Both the position numbers and the translations under genes were made by a program. The notes under the pieces are model-generated. The model ran no database searches. It worked only from the letters and a program-made list of their open reading frames with translations, and was not told the origin of the DNA. Below, piece after piece: positions 1-10,006 of a stretch of 64,000 bases of DNA; within the stretch, counting starts at the first letter, position 1, and the number at the start of each line of letters is the position of its first letter. Source of the DNA: JBGAWK01 sp044227665 (GTDB taxonomy: Bacteria; Bacteroidota; Bacteroidia; Chitinophagales; JADIYW01); the NCBI GenBank assembly GCA_044227665.1, contig JBGAWK010000005.1, positions 22,302-86,301 on the forward strand. Reading direction: 5' to 3'.

Positions 1-3000
1 AATTCTGGCGTACCTATAGATGTAAGATTTGAAAATAACCTACTCTTTGGAATTATAAATAAAAGTTTGGTAGGCACAAGATTGGATTATAAGATCAATG
101 AAAAGACAAACTTGGGATTCACCCACATGCGTCTCTCCGAAAGACCATTCTCCCAAAAAGTAAACCTCGGTGATGACCCCATCAAAAACAACATATTTGG
201 TTTGGACTTTAATTATGGTACAGACTCCAAAGGATTGACAAGAATATTTAATAAAATTACTGCACAGGATTCCAAATCGCCGTCTAAAATTACTACCTAT
301 GGTGAAGCCGCTTATCTCAAGCCTGGACACAACAAAAATATCAACCTTAATAATCAAGGAACAGTATATATTGATGACTTTGAAGGAAGTAGTGTCGTCT
401 ATGATTTGAGAATACCTTATACCGCATGGTCTCTGTCATCAGCACCCAAGGGGATGACAAATAGTGATGGCTCACGAAAATTTCCCGAAGCATCCCTGAA
501 TGACAGCTTACAATATGGCTATAACAGAGCTAAGCTTTCTTGGTATCAGATTGACAATACCTTCTACAATAAGCAGAATAACCCCTTAGACGGCAACCTT
601 AGTGAGCAAGAAGGCATATATACCAGAAGATATTTAGAGAAACAAGTATTCCCCAATCGCCAGAACCAAAATCTACAAAATGCCCCCCTCTTTACCTTTG
701 ACCTCAGTTACGACCCCTTTGAGCGTGGTCCTTACAATTACGATGCACAAGGAGTTTCAGGAATATCAGCCGGGGTAGATGCCAATGGCAAGCTCAAAGA
801 TCCCGCCTCACGATGGGCGGGCATCATGAGGAACATTGAGTCCAATGACTTTGAAGCTGCCAATATTGAAGCCGTACAATTTTGGGTCTTAGATCCTTTC
901 ATGAAATCTTCTGGCAATAAGCAGGGCAAAGTATATATCCAATTAGGCACAATATCTGAAGATATACTCCGTGATGCTAGAAAGCAGTATGAAAATGGCC
1001 TGCCTCGTCCTGGCGGCACGCAGAGAACAGACTCTTCGTCTTGGGGATATACGCCGAGTGTATTCAATGCCATCACCAATTCTTTTGATGCCGACCCAGA
1101 AGTTGTGAAGAAGCAAGATGTAGGCTTGGATGGTATGGATGATGACAATGAACGTAGATACTACAAAGAATATTTGGACGAACTCCAGACAATAGTTACT
1201 AATGCTGCCTATACCAATGCCACAAAAGACCCCTCTTCAGATAACTATAAATATATCCTTGATGGGGGCTTCTCCGGCACCGATGGTATTATAAAAAGAT
1301 ATAGAGACTTTAATGGTACACAAGGCAATTCATCGAATGATGCCAATAGCAATTTTACCAATGGCAATAGCAAAAACACCCCGGATGATGAGGATCTCAA
1401 TAGGGATAATTCTTTAAATGAGACAGAAGAATATTTCCAGTACAGCCTCTCCTTCGATCCACAGTCTTTAGCATCATCACCGTATGTGGTGGACAAAGTT
1501 GTAGTCCGGGATATAGTGGTAAATGGGGTGCCGGATAGTGCCGTATGGTATCAGGTGCGCATACCTATAGAAGATTACGAGCAGAGAATCGGCGGCATAC
1601 CGGATTTTAGAAGCATAAGATTTATACGTATGGTGGCCACAGAGTTTGAAGAGCCCATAGTCTTGCGTTTTGCAGAATTTGGTCTTTTGAGAAATCAATG
1701 GAGACGCTATCTCTACGATATCAATGAGACCAGCCCCGGAATAATAGATGATGATATTGACAAGGTTACATTTACAGTGAGATCTGTAAGTGTAGAAGAA
1801 AACACACAGCGCTTTCCTGTACCTTACGCTATACCTCCGGGAATTACCAGAGAACAAAATATAAGCAGTTTTATCAATGCGTTACAGAACGAACAATCTC
1901 TGAGCTTACAAGTATGTGCCCTGCCTGATGGAGCAGCCAGAGCCATATACAAGCTGGGAACATTAAATTTGAGAAACTTTAAAAGAATAAAATTATTTAC
2001 CCACGCCGAGAGCTTGGTAGATGGTGGAGGGGAAAACTACCCCATAAAAGACGGCGACATGACTATGTTTGTGCGATTAGGAGCAGACTTTACCCAAAAT
2101 TACTACGAATATGAGATACCCCTGAAAGTCACACTCCCCGGCAATTATAATCCTGAAAACGAGAATGATAAATTGATAATTTGGCCAGAGGCAAACAACT
2201 TGGATATCCCTATAGATAGCCTCACCATGATAAAGCAGCTGCGAAACAATGCAGATGTATCACAGCTTATACCCTATAGCCTTTATGACTCTATAAGCAA
2301 AAAACGTATTACCATAAAAGGTAATCCCGACATAGGGCAGTCTGCAATGGTGATGATAGGGGTAAGAAACCCGCGCCGTACTTCCTTTACCTCAGAATAT
2401 GATGATGGGCAGCCCAAATGTGCCGAAGTATGGGTAAATGAATTGCGAGTGTCAGGGTTTGACGAAAAAGGAGGTTGGGCAGCACTAGGTAGGGTGGATA
2501 TGCAACTAGGCAACCTAGGTAATATTTCTGTAGCCGGAAATATGCATACTATAGGCTTTGGGGATATAGAACAGAAGATAGACCAGCGTTATCGTGACAA
2601 CTATTATCAATATAATGTAGCTGCAAACCTAGACTTAGGAAAGCTGCTGCCCGAAAATGTAGGGCTACAAATACCTATACATGCCGGAGTGAATCAGTCC
2701 GTAAGTACACCGCAATTCGACCCTTATAATTTAGATACAAAGATTGAAGACATGTTTAATAGCATAGACGCAGACTTAAATCTAGATGCACAGCAAAAGC
2801 AGGAAAAAAAGAAAGATATAAAAGAAAAATCCCAAGATGTAGTTACCATCACCAGTGTAAATGTCACTAACCTGCAAAAAAATAGAACCAATACAGAAAA
2901 ACCAGCACGCATCTATGATGTAGAAAACGTAAACCTATCTTATGCCTATACACAAACGGACAAACATAATCCACTTATAGAACAAGAAAAAATACAGAAC

Positions 3001-5310
3001 CATAAATTCTCTTTGGGATATAATTTCTCGCCCAAGGTAGTGCCATGGACACCATTCAAGGATGTAAAAAATAATAATAAATACCTCAAGCCTATAAAAG
3101 AATTTAATATCAACTGGAAGCCCAATACGCTATCCTTTAGATCAGATATCAATAGGCAGATGGCTTTCCAAAAGATTAGAGACATTGGCGATGATGGACT
3201 CAAGATTGATCCCACCTTCAATAAATTCTTCACTTGGGATAGATTTTATAGCTATCGCCACAACCTTACGAAGTCCATAAGTTTTGACTTTACTGCAATA
3301 AATAGATCTCGCATTGATGAGCCTTACGGATTTATAGATACGAAAGAAAAAAAGGATTCACTACGTAAAAACTTCTGGGACTTTGGTAGAAATATTGGGT
3401 ACGAACACACCTTCAATATATCATATAACGTGCCTATGCAACTGTTTCCCTTCTTGGATTGGCTTACAATACGTACTAGATATGGAAGCACGCTAAGCTG
3501 GCAAGCGTCATCACTTGCCTTTACAGACTGGGGTAACCTCATTCAAAATAGTAGAAATTATCAGATTACTGGGGATGTAAATTTCAAGACCTTATACCAA
3601 AAAGCGAAATTCCTCAAGCCATTCACTAGCTCACAGCCTAAAACAGAAAAAGATAAGTATGACGAAATGCTCGGCAAATACAAAGAGAATGTAAAGAAAG
3701 GAGAGGATAAGCTTACAGACATCAGAAGCAAATACGAATTAAAATTAAAAGAAATAGAAAATGCCAAGGAAGACACTTCTCTCACCAAGGCAGATATAGA
3801 CAAGCTCATAGTACAGAAGAAAGAGATAAAAAACCAAATAAGAAAGCAAAAAGAAGACATACGCAAGATAACAGCACCTTCCAATCCCAAGATGGATGGT
3901 CTAGCACGCGCCCTCATGATGGTGCAACGTATAAATCTCAGCTATGATGATAAAGGCACTACAGCCTTGCCGGGATTTTTGCCCTCACCTAATATGTTTG
4001 GGCAAAGTTTCAGTTATAAAGCCCCTGGGCCGGGATTTTTATTTGGTGCGCAAAAAGATACTTTTTGGCTCAATGAGATAGCCCAAAAAGGATGGATAAC
4101 GGAGGATACCATTTTCAATAGTCAGTTCCAGCAGACAAGGACAAAGAATATGTCGCTGAAGATACAGATAGAGCCCATGAGAGATATGCGTCTAGATGTG
4201 TCATTTACAAAAACGCAGACAGAAAACTATTCCGAATTCTTCAAGCGCAATGCGCCAGGAGTCCCATACACACACAACAACCCGAATACTGGAGGTAATT
4301 ATACCCTATCCTTTGCCATGTTCCGAACCATATTTCAGAAACTCGACCAGAATAACTTCCACGATGCTTTCAGAAGATTTGAGAGCATAAGATCCGAATA
4401 TTCGCAGCAATTTGGCGGTGGAAACCCCAATGTAAATGGCAAGCCCTTCGTTAATGAAGACAGTCTCGTGCTGAATCAGTATGCTTTTGGTTATGGCCCT
4501 TATGCCCAAGACGTACTCATACCTTCACTATTGGCGGCATATACTGGAAAATCTATAGACAAAATAAAACTGAATCCCCTCAAGCAACGCCCTCTTCCCA
4601 ACTGGAGGCTCACTTACGGAGGCTTAGCTAAGACATCTTGGGGCAAAAAGGTCTTCACTACTTTCAACCTTACTCACGGCTATACCTCTACCTTCTCCAT
4701 AGGAAATTATTCTACTAATCTCAACTATATAGGTACTCCCGGTACTGATGCCGGGGTCTCCTACTTTGTACCCAGTGCTTTAGATACACTTTCCAATAAT
4801 TATTATCAACTGTATTATATTCCGCAAATTACTATATCTGAGCAGTTCCAGCCACTCATAGGCCTAGATATGACCTTCAAAAACACCCTAACCACTAGCT
4901 TTAACTATAAAAAATCCAGAACCGTAGGTCTAAGTATGCTGGACTTCCAGCTTAGTGAAACCCGCTCTACAGAGGTGACAGCATCTCTAGGCTACACATT
5001 AGCCAATTTTAAATTGCCCTTCAAAATCCGAGGAAAGAAGATTACCCTAGATAATAATGTGAACCTGCGTTGCGACTTCTCATTGCGTAATGACAAGTCC
5101 ATAAATTACAAACTACAGCAGGAGATAGCAGAGCCTACACGGGGAAGTAAGACCATAAGTCTTTCGCCCACTATAGATTATATTGTAAATAAAAAGTTGA
5201 ACCTGCGCATTTTCTATGATTTTAGGAAAATAGTACCTGCGACCCTTCAGTCCTACCCACAGACTACCTCACGAGGAGGAATTACGCTGAGGTTTACTTT
5301 GGCACCATAA
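1..5310 (+). CDS. sprA: SprA, type IX secretion outer-membrane channel, C-terminal 1769 residues (5' end outside window)
   Basis: SprA (Sov in Porphyromonas) is the giant outer-membrane beta-barrel through which the type IX secretion system exports adhesins and enzymes; it is also needed for gliding in gliding species. The frame is open from base 1, so the N-terminus is missing; full-length family members are roughly 2300-2500 residues. Visible family traits are the DDFEGSSVVYDLRIP segment near base 370, long alternating polar/aromatic strands typical of barrel proteins, and an ending in a beta-strand with a hydrophobic C-terminus (GGITLRFTLAP). A strongly charged, helix-like stretch lies at about 3640-3880 (KDKYDEMLGKYKENVKKGED and following) and a shorter one at 2770-2840; these interrupt the strand pattern. 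The next gene starts 3 nt after the stop. Confidence in the family is high. Confidence 0.95.
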   Translation, partial: NSGVPIDVRFENNLLFGIINKSLVGTRLDYKINEKTNLGFTHMRLSERPFSQKVNLGDDPIKNNIFGLDFNYGTDSKGLTRIFNKITAQDSKSPSKITTYGEAAYLKPGHNKNINLNNQGTVYIDDFEGSSVVYDLRIPYTAWSLSSAPKGMTNSDGSRKFPEASLNDSLQYGYNRAKLSWYQIDNTFYNKQNNPLDGNLSEQEGIYTRRYLEKQVFPNRQNQNLQNAPLFTFDLSYDPFERGPYNYDAQGVSGISAGVDANGKLKDPASRWAGIMRNIESNDFEAANIEAVQFWVLDPFMKSSGNKQGKVYIQLGTISEDILRDARKQYENGLPRPGGTQRTDSSSWGYTPSVFNAITNSFDADPEVVKKQDVGLDGMDDDNERRYYKEYLDELQTIVTNAAYTNATKDPSSDNYKYILDGGFSGTDGIIKRYRDFNGTQGNSSNDANSNFTNGNSKNTPDDEDLNRDNSLNETEEYFQYSLSFDPQSLASSPYVVDKVVVRDIVVNGVPDSAVWYQVRIPIEDYEQRIGGIPDFRSIRFIRMVATEFEEPIVLRFAEFGLLRNQWRRYLYDINETSPGIIDDDIDKVTFTVRSVSVEENTQRFPVPYAIPPGITREQNISSFINALQNEQSLSLQVCALPDGAARAIYKLGTLNLRNFKRIKLFTHAESLVDGGGENYPIKDGDMTMFVRLGADFTQNYYEYEIPLKVTLPGNYNPENENDKLIIWPEANNLDIPIDSLTMIKQLRNNADVSQLIPYSLYDSISKKRITIKGNPDIGQSAMVMIGVRNPRRTSFTSEYDDGQPKCAEVWVNELRVSGFDEKGGWAALGRVDMQLGNLGNISVAGNMHTIGFGDIEQKIDQRYRDNYYQYNVAANLDLGKLLPENVGLQIPIHAGVNQSVSTPQFDPYNLDTKIEDMFNSIDADLNLDAQQKQEKKKDIKEKSQDVVTITSVNVTNLQKNRTNTEKPARIYDVENVNLSYAYTQTDKHNPLIEQEKIQNHKFSLGYNFSPKVVPWTPFKDVKNNNKYLKPIKEFNINWKPNTLSFRSDINRQMAFQKIRDIGDDGLKIDPTFNKFFTWDRFYSYRHNLTKSISFDFTAINRSRIDEPYGFIDTKEKKDSLRKNFWDFGRNIGYEHTFNISYNVPMQLFPFLDWLTIRTRYGSTLSWQASSLAFTDWGNLIQNSRNYQITGDVNFKTLYQKAKFLKPFTSSQPKTEKDKYDEMLGKYKENVKKGEDKLTDIRSKYELKLKEIENAKEDTSLTKADIDKLIVQKKEIKNQIRKQKEDIRKITAPSNPKMDGLARALMMVQRINLSYDDKGTTALPGFLPSPNMFGQSFSYKAPGPGFLFGAQKDTFWLNEIAQKGWITEDTIFNSQFQQTRTKNMSLKIQIEPMRDMRLDVSFTKTQTENYSEFFKRNAPGVPYTHNNPNTGGNYTLSFAMFRTIFQKLDQNNFHDAFRRFESIRSEYSQQFGGGNPNVNGKPFVNEDSLVLNQYAFGYGPYAQDVLIPSLLAAYTGKSIDKIKLNPLKQRPLPNWRLTYGGLAKTSWGKKVFTTFNLTHGYTSTFSIGNYSTNLNYIGTPGTDAGVSYFVPSALDTLSNNYYQLYYIPQITISEQFQPLIGLDMTFKNTLTTSFNYKKSRTVGLSMLDFQLSETRSTEVTASLGYTLANFKLPFKIRGKKITLDNNVNLRCDFSLRNDKSINYKLQQEIAEPTRGSKTISLSPTIDYIVNKKLNLRIFYDFRKIVPATLQSYPQTTSRGGITLRFTLAP

Positions 5311-5313
5311 TTT

Positions 5314-5814
5314 ATGCAGCTCATAATTACGCATATTCAAGACTTACAATCAGCTAGGTATTATAATGCTTTTGAGAATACATCATTGGCTTTTAGCATA
5401 GATGCCTTGTCAATACAGGGTATGACCGTAGCAGGCATAAAAAGTATGATTTCATGGCTTCATGACCCTAATATATGTTTATATGCTTTGGACTATCAAG
5501 AAAGAGATGAAATATTGTTCTTGGCACGAGAGATAAGTGCGCGTACCATCATTTGTAATAACACCCAAGCCAAGGGTTTACATTTCCCCCATATTATCTT
5601 GACTAAGAATATTTCTATAAATAAAAATTCTTATACTCAGGCGGTGATGGTAAAGGACAGCCCAGATGTCCTTGATACCGAAACACCATATTTTTTGCCT
5701 TATAATAAAGATATTTTGCCTAAAAGTAGCGAGCAGCATGTAGGATATTATGCCAATGCATGCAAGCAGGATATGGGCGACGAGGATTGGGTAGCTTTCT
5801 TGGAAAACCTATAA
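5314..5814 (+). CDS. Hypothetical protein, 166 aa, directly downstream of sprA
   Basis: I do not recognise the family. The ATG lies 3 nt after the sprA stop, so the gene is probably co-transcribed with sprA. The product has no signal peptide or membrane segment and looks like a small soluble alpha/beta protein: hydrophobic strands alternate with helices (FSIDALSIQGMTVAGIKSM, then NICLYALDY, then ARTIICNN, then FPHIILTK). The ladder of short strands followed by helices recalls a fragment of a TIM barrel such as TrpF, but no catalytic motif is visible and I do not assign it. It is convergent with the next gene, with only 4 nt between stop codons. Confidence 0.7.
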   Translation: MQLIITHIQDLQSARYYNAFENTSLAFSIDALSIQGMTVAGIKSMISWLHDPNICLYALDYQERDEILFLAREISARTIICNNTQAKGLHFPHIILTKNISINKNSYTQAVMVKDSPDVLDTETPYFLPYNKDILPKSSEQHVGYYANACKQDMGDEDWVAFLENL

Positions 5815-5818
5815 ATAT

Positions 5819-6847
5819 TCAGAACATAAGCCAGTGCCATCTGGTTTGTCCCTTTGTATTGAATTCTAAAGCAGGGAAGGGTATTTTGAAGATATTTATT
5901 ACTTCAAAAAATGTCTTCAGAGCATGAGACTTTGTAGGAATTCTTGTAAAGTCTATATCCATAGACAGATAAAATTGTCGGTATCGCTCTATATCCTTTC
6001 TGTCAACAATTTGTGAAAGGTCGCAGTCGGAAATATCATCGCCACCGGAATTGCACCACTTGTTTTCAAAACCGCCATACATGCCACCGCCACCATAGCC
6101 TACCGCCACCGCTATCCATTTGGGAAATCTGCTATTTTCTTTATGGATAAAAGCACCAGGGCTTACAGACAGCCAATAGGTGATAGCATTATAATCTTTT
6201 AGCAACAACTCGGCATAGCTAGTACCATACAGCGCATGGGCGCGATCTTTTACGTCATCTGGATATTTTTCCGGCCATGCCGATAATTTCACCTTTATCT
6301 TTTGATCGTGCCAAAGGTATTGTTGGGACAAAAATAGAAGAGAGCCGCCAAGGTTAGCGGCAACGTCCGTTAGTGAAAACCCCCATTTTGCAGAAAAAGC
6401 ATCCTGCATCTCTATAGACATCTGCCAGGCATTGCCATACAGCGCACCTATCCATGGCGCATGACGCTCCGAAACCCCTGCCCAATGATGCATTTGATAG
6501 CCCCACTTGGAAAGATAGTAAGCATTGAAAATATGACCACCCTTATCCATCTGCTGCCATTCGGCAGCATCATTAAAGAGCTGAAATCGCGACTTCTCAT
6601 ACTGCGAATACCATGCCCTGCTCCACCAAATATTGGCAGCACCATACAATCCCAATATTGAACCGTTTATCAATCCCGTTCTTGCCTTACTTAGGATAGG
6701 AGAGGGCTTGAAAAAAGATATGGGCTTAAAAATCCCAATCTTTTCAGGCAAGCTGTCTCCAACAGATAGTGCCAAATCTGTCTCCATATCCTGACTTTGC
6801 AACAAAGTGCAAATGCACAAGCAGCATATAAGAGTCAGAATTCTCAT
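5819..6847 (-). CDS. DUF2279 (YfiM-like) periplasmic/outer-membrane protein
   Basis: The 342-residue product has a signal peptide (MRILTLICCLCICTLLQSQ) and then the DUF2279 core. Supporting traits are an N-terminal Trp-rich helix (ANIWWSRAWYSQYEKSRFQ), DKGGHIFNAYYLSKWGY, the SERHAPWIGALYGNAWQM stretch and the FSLTDVAANLGGSLLFL helix. The function of the family is not established. The gene follows thrS on the same strand with a 2-nt gap, so it is probably the distal gene of a thrS operon. ATG at 6845-6847 is the only start that keeps the signal peptide. Confidence 0.8.
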   Translation of the reverse strand: MRILTLICCLCICTLLQSQDMETDLALSVGDSLPEKIGIFKPISFFKPSPILSKARTGLINGSILGLYGAANIWWSRAWYSQYEKSRFQLFNDAAEWQQMDKGGHIFNAYYLSKWGYQMHHWAGVSERHAPWIGALYGNAWQMSIEMQDAFSAKWGFSLTDVAANLGGSLLFLSQQYLWHDQKIKVKLSAWPEKYPDDVKDRAHALYGTSYAELLLKDYNAITYWLSVSPGAFIHKENSRFPKWIAVAVGYGGGGMYGGFENKWCNSGGDDISDCDLSQIVDRKDIERYRQFYLSMDIDFTRIPTKSHALKTFFEVINIFKIPFPALEFNTKGQTRWHWLMF

Positions 6848-6849
6848 AA

Positions 6850-8784
6850 TTAGTCTATAATAGAAAGTTCTTCAGCAATTAGAGAAGTGAACTCAGAAAT
6901 AGTTACGCTGCCTTTATCTCCTTCACCGTGTTTGCGTAACGAAATTTTGCCCTCATTAACCTCCTTTTCGCCAATAATAATCATGTAAGGAATCTTCTTG
7001 ACTTCGGCATCACGAATTTTTTTGCCTATTTTTTCACTCCTATCATCAAGGATATATCTAATATTGGCCTTCTTGAGGGCGACACTTACATCTTCTGCGT
7101 ATGCTGCAAATTTGTCGCTTATAGGCAATATAGCCACTTGCTTAGGTGCCAACCATGTGGGGAAGTTTCCGGCATAATGCTCAAGCAGGAAGCCTATGAA
7201 TCTCTCATGAGTACTAAGGGGTGCTCTGTGAATGATAATAGGAAACTCCTCTTCATTATTTTTATTTATATACTTTAAATTAAATCTTTTACCCTGGGCG
7301 AAGTCCACCTGATTGGTAGCCAAAGTAAACTCCCTGCCTATGGCAGAATATATTTGAATATCTATCTTAGGACCATAGAAAGCGGCTTCGTCCGGTACCT
7401 CTACGAAAGGAACATTAGCATTTACAAGCACCTCTCTTACCATCGTTTCAGTCTCCTGCCATAATTCTGGCTCATTGATATATTTTTGCCCCAATTTGGA
7501 AGGCTCATGTTTGCTCAACCTCATTACATATTTGTCTATACCAAAAATCTTGAAATACTTCAAATACATTTCATTGACAGCACGAAATTCTTGTTCGAAT
7601 TGTTCTTTTGTGCAATAAATATGGGCATCATTCATCTGCAAAGAACGTACACGCATTAGACCAAACAAACTTCCTGAATCCTCATAGCGATAGCATGTTC
7701 CATATTCGGCAAGACGGATAGGGAGATCTTTATAGCTCTTAGGCATTGCCCCGAATATCTTATGGTGATGAGGACAGTTCATAGCCTTGAGATAATATTT
7801 GGTGTTGTCAATTATCATCGGCGGAAACATTCCTTCTTCGTAATAGGGCAAATGCCCACTTCTGTAATAAAGAGCATCTTTAGCGATGTGAGGTGTGCGT
7901 ACGCGCATGTAACCGGCAGCGTCCTCGGTCTTCTTTGCCAAAGCCTCAAGCTGTTCAATAATAAATCCTCCATTGGGTAGCCATAAAGGAAGCCCAGGCC
8001 CTACTTCTTCATCAAAAGTATATATATCCAATTGTTGTCCCAATTTTCGGTGGTCACGCTTTTCTACCTCCTCTAACATTTTCAGATAGGCATCCAATTC
8101 CTCTTGTTTGGGGAAGGTAATGCCATAAATGCGAGTAAGTTGTTGCCGCTTCTCGTCTCCGCGCCAGTAGGCTCCCGCCACCTTCATCAGTTTGATAGCT
8201 TTTATTAGTCCCGTATTTGGCAAGTGGGGACCCCTACAAAGGTCTGTAAATTCACCTACCGTATAGAATGTGATAGTTCCATCATCCAAGCCCTCCAAAA
8301 GTTCTAATTTGTACTCGTCGCCTTTCTTATCAAAATATGCTATGGCTTCGCTCTTGCTGATATCATGACGAATATAGGCATCATTTCGCGCGGCTAATGC
8401 CGCCATTTTCTTCTCAATCTTTTCGAGGTCGTTGGTGGATAAAGTTCTTCCCCCCAGGTCTATATCATAGTAGAATCCATTTTCAATAGATGGCCCAATG
8501 CCGAATTTTACACCCTCGTATAGAGACTCCAAAGCCTCTGCCATCAAGTGAGCAGAAGAGTGCCAGAATGTGTCCTTGCCACCTCTGTCGTCCCAAGTTA
8601 GCAATCTGAGATGTACATCTTCTGTAATAGGACGCGTGGCATCCCAAACTTCACCATTTACTTCTGCCGAAAGCACTTTCTTTGCCAAACTATTACTTAT
8701 CTGTTTGGCAATATCCATAGCCGTAATGCCTGCTGTATATTCTTTTCTATTCCCATCGGGAAAGACCACCTTAATACTATCCAT
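6850..8784 (-). CDS. thrS: Threonyl-tRNA synthetase
   Basis: Class II aminoacyl-tRNA synthetase that charges tRNA-Thr in the cytoplasm. The 644-residue length and domain order are standard. A TGS domain occupies about residues 1-62 (DGNRKEYTAGITAMDIAKQI). The editing/SAD domain follows, with the zinc-site motif HSSAHLMAEAL. The catalytic core has LKAMNCPHHHKIF with the zinc-ligand Cys, RLAEYGTCYRYEDSGSLFGL (motif 2) and IIHRAPLSTHERFIGFLLEH (motif 3). An anticodon-binding domain ends the protein (ILDDRSEKIGKKIRDAEVKK). The start at 8784 gives the usual N-terminus. It is divergent from the gene at 8997; a near-consensus -7 box (TAATTTTA) lies on the minus strand at about 8804-8811. Confidence 0.97.
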   Translation of the reverse strand: MDSIKVVFPDGNRKEYTAGITAMDIAKQISNSLAKKVLSAEVNGEVWDATRPITEDVHLRLLTWDDRGGKDTFWHSSAHLMAEALESLYEGVKFGIGPSIENGFYYDIDLGGRTLSTNDLEKIEKKMAALAARNDAYIRHDISKSEAIAYFDKKGDEYKLELLEGLDDGTITFYTVGEFTDLCRGPHLPNTGLIKAIKLMKVAGAYWRGDEKRQQLTRIYGITFPKQEELDAYLKMLEEVEKRDHRKLGQQLDIYTFDEEVGPGLPLWLPNGGFIIEQLEALAKKTEDAAGYMRVRTPHIAKDALYYRSGHLPYYEEGMFPPMIIDNTKYYLKAMNCPHHHKIFGAMPKSYKDLPIRLAEYGTCYRYEDSGSLFGLMRVRSLQMNDAHIYCTKEQFEQEFRAVNEMYLKYFKIFGIDKYVMRLSKHEPSKLGQKYINEPELWQETETMVREVLVNANVPFVEVPDEAAFYGPKIDIQIYSAIGREFTLATNQVDFAQGKRFNLKYINKNNEEEFPIIIHRAPLSTHERFIGFLLEHYAGNFPTWLAPKQVAILPISDKFAAYAEDVSVALKKANIRYILDDRSEKIGKKIRDAEVKKIPYMIIIGEKEVNEGKISLRKHGEGDKGSVTISEFTSLIAEELSIID

Positions 8785-8958
8785 GTTTCTGTATTCGTTG
8801 TAAAATTATGTAATATTGCCTCAAATTCTTAACCCTCTAATTATTATTATTTTATCATACATAAAAATTTTATAGCAGAGCATTTTATTTTTAAATCCCC
8901 ATATTTTTCTGTGATTTTTTTATATATAAGGATATGTACCTTTTATCATTAAAAAAAC

Positions 8959-8966
8959 TACTTTTG
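8959..8966 (+). promoter_or_regulatory. Candidate -7 promoter box TACTTTTG
   Basis: Exact match to the Bacteroidota -7 consensus TAnnTTTG, 30 nt upstream of the ATG at 8997. I see no good -33 TTTG at 17-23 nt. The box lies inside a longer reading frame that opens at 8934 and so argues for the 8997 start. Confidence 0.5.
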
Positions 8967-8996
8967 TTATCCTATCATTCAAAAGATAATATAAGC

Positions 8997-10004
8997 ATGA
9001 AACCAGAATCAGCAAAATTATTGGAGGCACATATTGCCTATGAACTACAACAGTGGGATGGCGACCATCTAAAACATCGTATTCATGACGAGGTGATGGC
9101 AGCACATGCATGGTTGAACAAGCAGAAGTTACAAGAAATTGTACCCAAGCAACATCTAAAAGACTCCGTACACCGTTGGTTCCAGCATATAGAAATATCT
9201 GAGGAGTTCAAGACTTTAGGGATAAAAATAGCAGAAGCTGCATTGGACTATATACAAGAAAATGATTTACAGCCCGAAGATATTCTCAAGAAAGATACCT
9301 ACGATAAAGTCGTAGATGCGATTGTAGAGCAGAAAGAAATCAGAGAAGAGATTATTCGCAAAGTAATAAGTAATCCTTTTTATGGGGAAATGATTTCGGA
9401 TATGTTGTATAATGGCATCAAGAACTTTGTGCAGCAATTTGGGGACACACTTAGTGGCGGCAATAAAGGCGGCGGCGGATTATTTAATATCGGCAAAGGA
9501 CTAATTGGTGCGGCACTTTCAGGACTAGAAGAGAACTTGGACAAGAATGTGAAGAAGTTTCTATCTGAAAATATAAATAAAACGATGCGTGACAACGAAA
9601 AATTGCTCAACGAGAAACTTAGCGACCGTAACATCCGAAAAATTGCCGATAAGTTATACGATAAGATGGCAGATTGGGATGTAAAGAAAGGCATAGAAAA
9701 GTTCAAAAAATCAGTGGATGATGAGAAAGCACAAAAAATTGCAGACATTACCGTAGAGATTTTGGCAGAATTGCGTGACTCGCAGACGGTAAGGGGACTT
9801 TTTGAAGCTGGAGTAGATGCCGTTTATGAGGCTTATGGAAAGAAAAATCTAAGCGTTTTGGCTAAAGATGCCAATTACGACCCCAAGATATTTGCGGAGG
9901 AAGCATATATTACACTCTATCCTGTCCTAAAGAAGATGCACGAGAACGGCTATATAGAGTCGCGAATAAGGCATCACCTAGAGGGCTTCTATAAGACATT
10001 ATAG
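8997..10004 (+). CDS. Hypothetical cytoplasmic helical protein, 335 aa
   Basis: I do not recognise the family with certainty. The product is almost entirely helical and highly charged, without signal peptide. It has a Gly-rich linker in the middle (FGDTLSGGNKGGGGLFNIG, about residues 163-181) that separates two helical halves; the C-terminal half contains a lysine-rich coiled-coil-like run (VKKFLSENINKTMRDNEKLL). The start at 8997 (MKPESAKLL) is preferred over 8934 because a promoter box lies between them. The stop overlaps a possible GTG start of the NUDIX gene, so the two are probably translationally coupled. Amphipathic helices around the Gly-rich segment might contact membrane, but that is a guess. 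Confidence 0.75.
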   Translation: MKPESAKLLEAHIAYELQQWDGDHLKHRIHDEVMAAHAWLNKQKLQEIVPKQHLKDSVHRWFQHIEISEEFKTLGIKIAEAALDYIQENDLQPEDILKKDTYDKVVDAIVEQKEIREEIIRKVISNPFYGEMISDMLYNGIKNFVQQFGDTLSGGNKGGGGLFNIGKGLIGAALSGLEENLDKNVKKFLSENINKTMRDNEKLLNEKLSDRNIRKIADKLYDKMADWDVKKGIEKFKKSVDDEKAQKIADITVEILAELRDSQTVRGLFEAGVDAVYEAYGKKNLSVLAKDANYDPKIFAEEAYITLYPVLKKMHENGYIESRIRHHLEGFYKTL

Positions 10005-10006
10005 TG

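Noticed and set aside
5314..5814. Assignment of the small gene as TrpF
   Set aside because: It has strand-helix alternation but no phosphate-binding loop or catalytic Cys/Asp motif, and trp genes are not nearby.
8934..8996. Longer N-terminus for the helical protein at 8997
   Set aside because: A TACTTTTG promoter box lies inside it, and the extension is a low-complexity Leu/Lys run.
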